From Burkholderiales bacterium (GTDB lineage Bacteria; Pseudomonadota; Gammaproteobacteria; Burkholderiales; Usitatibacteraceae), in NCBI GenBank assembly GCA_014378085.1, contig JACMOJ010000512.1, forward strand, positions 1 through 25,304: a stretch of DNA of 25,304 nt. The letters are read 5' to 3'. A program made the position numbers and the translations under genes. Every line of letters starts with the position of its first letter. Positions within the stretch are counted from its first letter, which is position 1. Under the pieces are notes generated by a model. That model saw only the letters and a list, made by a program, of their open reading frames with translations. It had not been told where the DNA came from and did not search any database. Positions 23,881 through 25,304 of this stretch are shown one piece after another.

Positions 23881-25304
23881 CTACTTACTCAACACCGGAA
23901 ACGGTGGCACCACTGGCATCACCATCGGCTCTTTCACCATCTTGTCTTGCAGCAACTTGATCGCCCGCTCGAGCTGCGCGTCACCGCCCTTGAAGGTCGC
24001 AAATGGCAGGTTGTCGACCTCTACATCGGGCTTCACGCCCACCCCCTCGGTAATCCACACGCGTTCACGGCCATTGTCGACAAACACACCAATTTCCGCC
24101 GCGCGCGCGATACCGCCATCACGCAGTCGGTTCTGATCACTTAGCCAGATACCCGCCCCAGCCGTGGTCACGCCGACTAACGGCGCAATGCCGAGCTTTC
24201 GCAAGCCTTGCGCCATGGTCTCACCGTCCGAGTAGGTATTGGCGTCCATTAGCGCCACCACATGCCCGCGGAAAGCGAGTTGTTGGTTCCACGTCGCCTG
24301 GTCAGAGCGACGCGACTGCCAGAAGTGCCACGCACGCCGCTGTAGCTTTTCGATAATCCACGAATCGATATTGCCGCCGTTGTTGCTGCGTAAGTCGAGA
24401 ATCAAACCCTCCCGCATAAACACCGGATAAAACTCACGCGCCCAGCGCGCAATGTCATTCGGCCCCATCGCCTGCAGATGCACGTAACCGATCCGATTTT
24501 GGCTTGCGGCTTCAACACGTTCTTTGCGCTCACGCTCCCACGTCAGGTAACGCAGCGTCCGCTCGCGGGCCGGGTCTGTCGGTGTCACCACCACATCGCG
24601 CCGTTTGCCGTCTGCACCCTGCACCGTGAGCAAAACCTGCTTGTCGTGCTGATTGCGCAGCAACTCACCCAACGTGGCGGCCTCACTTGCCAGCACACCG
24701 TTAACGACGGTGATGATCTCACCGATGCGCACATTGACTTCGGATCGAGCAAGCGGGCTACGCTCTTCAAGCAATTCTGAGTCGCCAGCGTAGAGCTGAG
24801 CAACCTTAAACCCCTCCGCTACTTTTTCGACCCGCGCGCCGAGCCCACCGACGTCAATCGTATCTTGCCCACGCCTAAGGTCAGGTGTATTGACTTGGCT
24901 GTGTAGGGCACGCACTTCGGAGGTCATTTGCGCGATCACATCGTTTAGCTCCGCGCGGTCTGTTACCCGCGCCAGCAGTGGCTGATAACGTGCACGCGCC
25001 GCCGCCCAGTCTGCGCCTTGCATGTTTTTATCGTAGAAGAAATCGCGGTGCATACGCCACACGTCAACAAACATCTGCTTCCACTCTTCGCGCGGATCAA
25101 GCTGGATCATCCAATCGCGGGTGTTGACTTGAAACTTGACCTGTTCGGCAGGCGGCGGGGCGGCTTTGCCGACATCAAACACAAACACGTCGTTCACCTT
25201 GCGGACCATCAACTTCTTGCGATCCTGCGTCATGCGGTAGCTGAGGATATCTTCCATGAAGGCATCGACGGTAGGCGGTGCCGGATTCGGCGCTTCGATG
25301 GCAA
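23881..25304 (-). CDS. Tricorn-like S41 peptidase, C-terminal part (5' end outside window)
   Basis: The reading frame is open to the right edge, so the N-terminal part, expected to be a beta-propeller region in this family, is missing. Seen from N to C: end of a propeller-like section (TQDRKKLMVRKVNDVFVFDV), the C1 helical domain (EEWKQMFVDVWRMHRDFFYDKNM), a PDZ domain (about 24560-24850), and the S41 core. The Tricorn catalytic residues are all present: His in ALHSQV (24901-24903), Ser and Asp in NTYSDGE (Ser at 24229-24231), and Glu in TEGVGVKPD (24046-24048). LDLRSNNGGNIDSW supplies the oxyanion region. Such enzymes degrade peptides; cell location cannot be judged without the N-terminus. 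It converges with btuB. Confidence 0.9.
   Translation of the reverse strand, partial: AIEAPNPAPPTVDAFMEDILSYRMTQDRKKLMVRKVNDVFVFDVGKAAPPPAEQVKFQVNTRDWMIQLDPREEWKQMFVDVWRMHRDFFYDKNMQGADWAAARARYQPLLARVTDRAELNDVIAQMTSEVRALHSQVNTPDLRRGQDTIDVGGLGARVEKVAEGFKVAQLYAGDSELLEERSPLARSEVNVRIGEIITVVNGVLASEAATLGELLRNQHDKQVLLTVQGADGKRRDVVVTPTDPARERTLRYLTWERERKERVEAASQNRIGYVHLQAMGPNDIARWAREFYPVFMREGLILDLRSNNGGNIDSWIIEKLQRRAWHFWQSRRSDQATWNQQLAFRGHVVALMDANTYSDGETMAQGLRKLGIAPLVGVTTAGAGIWLSDQNRLRDGGIARAAEIGVFVDNGRERVWITEGVGVKPDVEVDNLPFATFKGGDAQLERAIKLLQDKMVKEPMVMPVVPPFPVLSK

Noticed and set aside
1..25304. CRISPR array, insertion sequence, prophage or defence island
   Set aside because: No regularly spaced repeats, terminal inverted repeats, transposase/integrase genes or attachment-site context were seen; gene order is typical core chromosome.

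Overview
The window is an ordinary stretch of core chromosome from a proteobacterium, most likely a Betaproteobacterium. The evidence is gene content and order: polA next to a DUF2782 protein and an APH-type homoserine kinase, a BPSS1780-type membrane protein, a complete pilMNOPQ cluster followed by aroK and aroB, ponA divergent from pilM, and a zapB-like/zapA/6S RNA/EVE group. I see no transposase, integrase, phage gene, CRISPR array, tRNA or rRNA. The genus cannot be fixed from the sequence alone.

Layout. 1-2369 (-) holds most of polA, cut by the left edge. 2390-5261 (+) reads LOG-family nucleotide hydrolase, DUF2782 secreted protein, thrB and a BPSS1780-type membrane protein. 5350-6474 (+) is a lone periplasmic branched-chain amino-acid-type binding protein. 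6482-13425 (-) is the aromatic/pilus block. In its direction of transcription it runs pilM-pilN-pilO-pilP-pilQ, an intrinsic terminator, aroK, aroB. A 459-base divergent gap with candidate promoters separates pilM from ponA (13885-16212, +). Next come a conserved protein of unknown function with a Gly-rich insert (16246-16935) and an M20 metallopeptidase of the ArgE/DapE type (17031-18188). On the minus strand follow a TauE/SafE-type transporter, an EVE-domain protein, 6S RNA, zapA, a zapB-like gene and a family-2-like glycosyltransferase. The right end has a cobalamin riboswitch in front of btuB (+) and the C-terminal part of a Tricorn-like S41 protease (-), which runs off the right edge.

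How the genes fit together. PilM, N, O and P form the inner-membrane alignment complex of type IV pili and PilQ is the outer-membrane secretin. The four pil junctions are ATGA overlaps or a 2-base gap, so they are probably translationally coupled. AroK and AroB are two shikimate-pathway steps. ZapA and the ZapB-like protein act on the FtsZ ring, and 6S RNA directly behind zapA is the usual proteobacterial arrangement. The riboswitch should reduce BtuB-mediated cobalamin uptake when cobalamin is plentiful.

I did not find a convincing undescribed multi-gene system. The items most worth a second look are these: the aroK start codon sits three bases from a terminator T-tract; the glycosyltransferase-like gene divergent from btuB may be leaderless; the 16246-16935 protein resembles a nucleotidyltransferase with an altered DxD; polA and the LOG gene begin almost on top of each other; and three mutually exclusive hairpin arms lie behind btuB.
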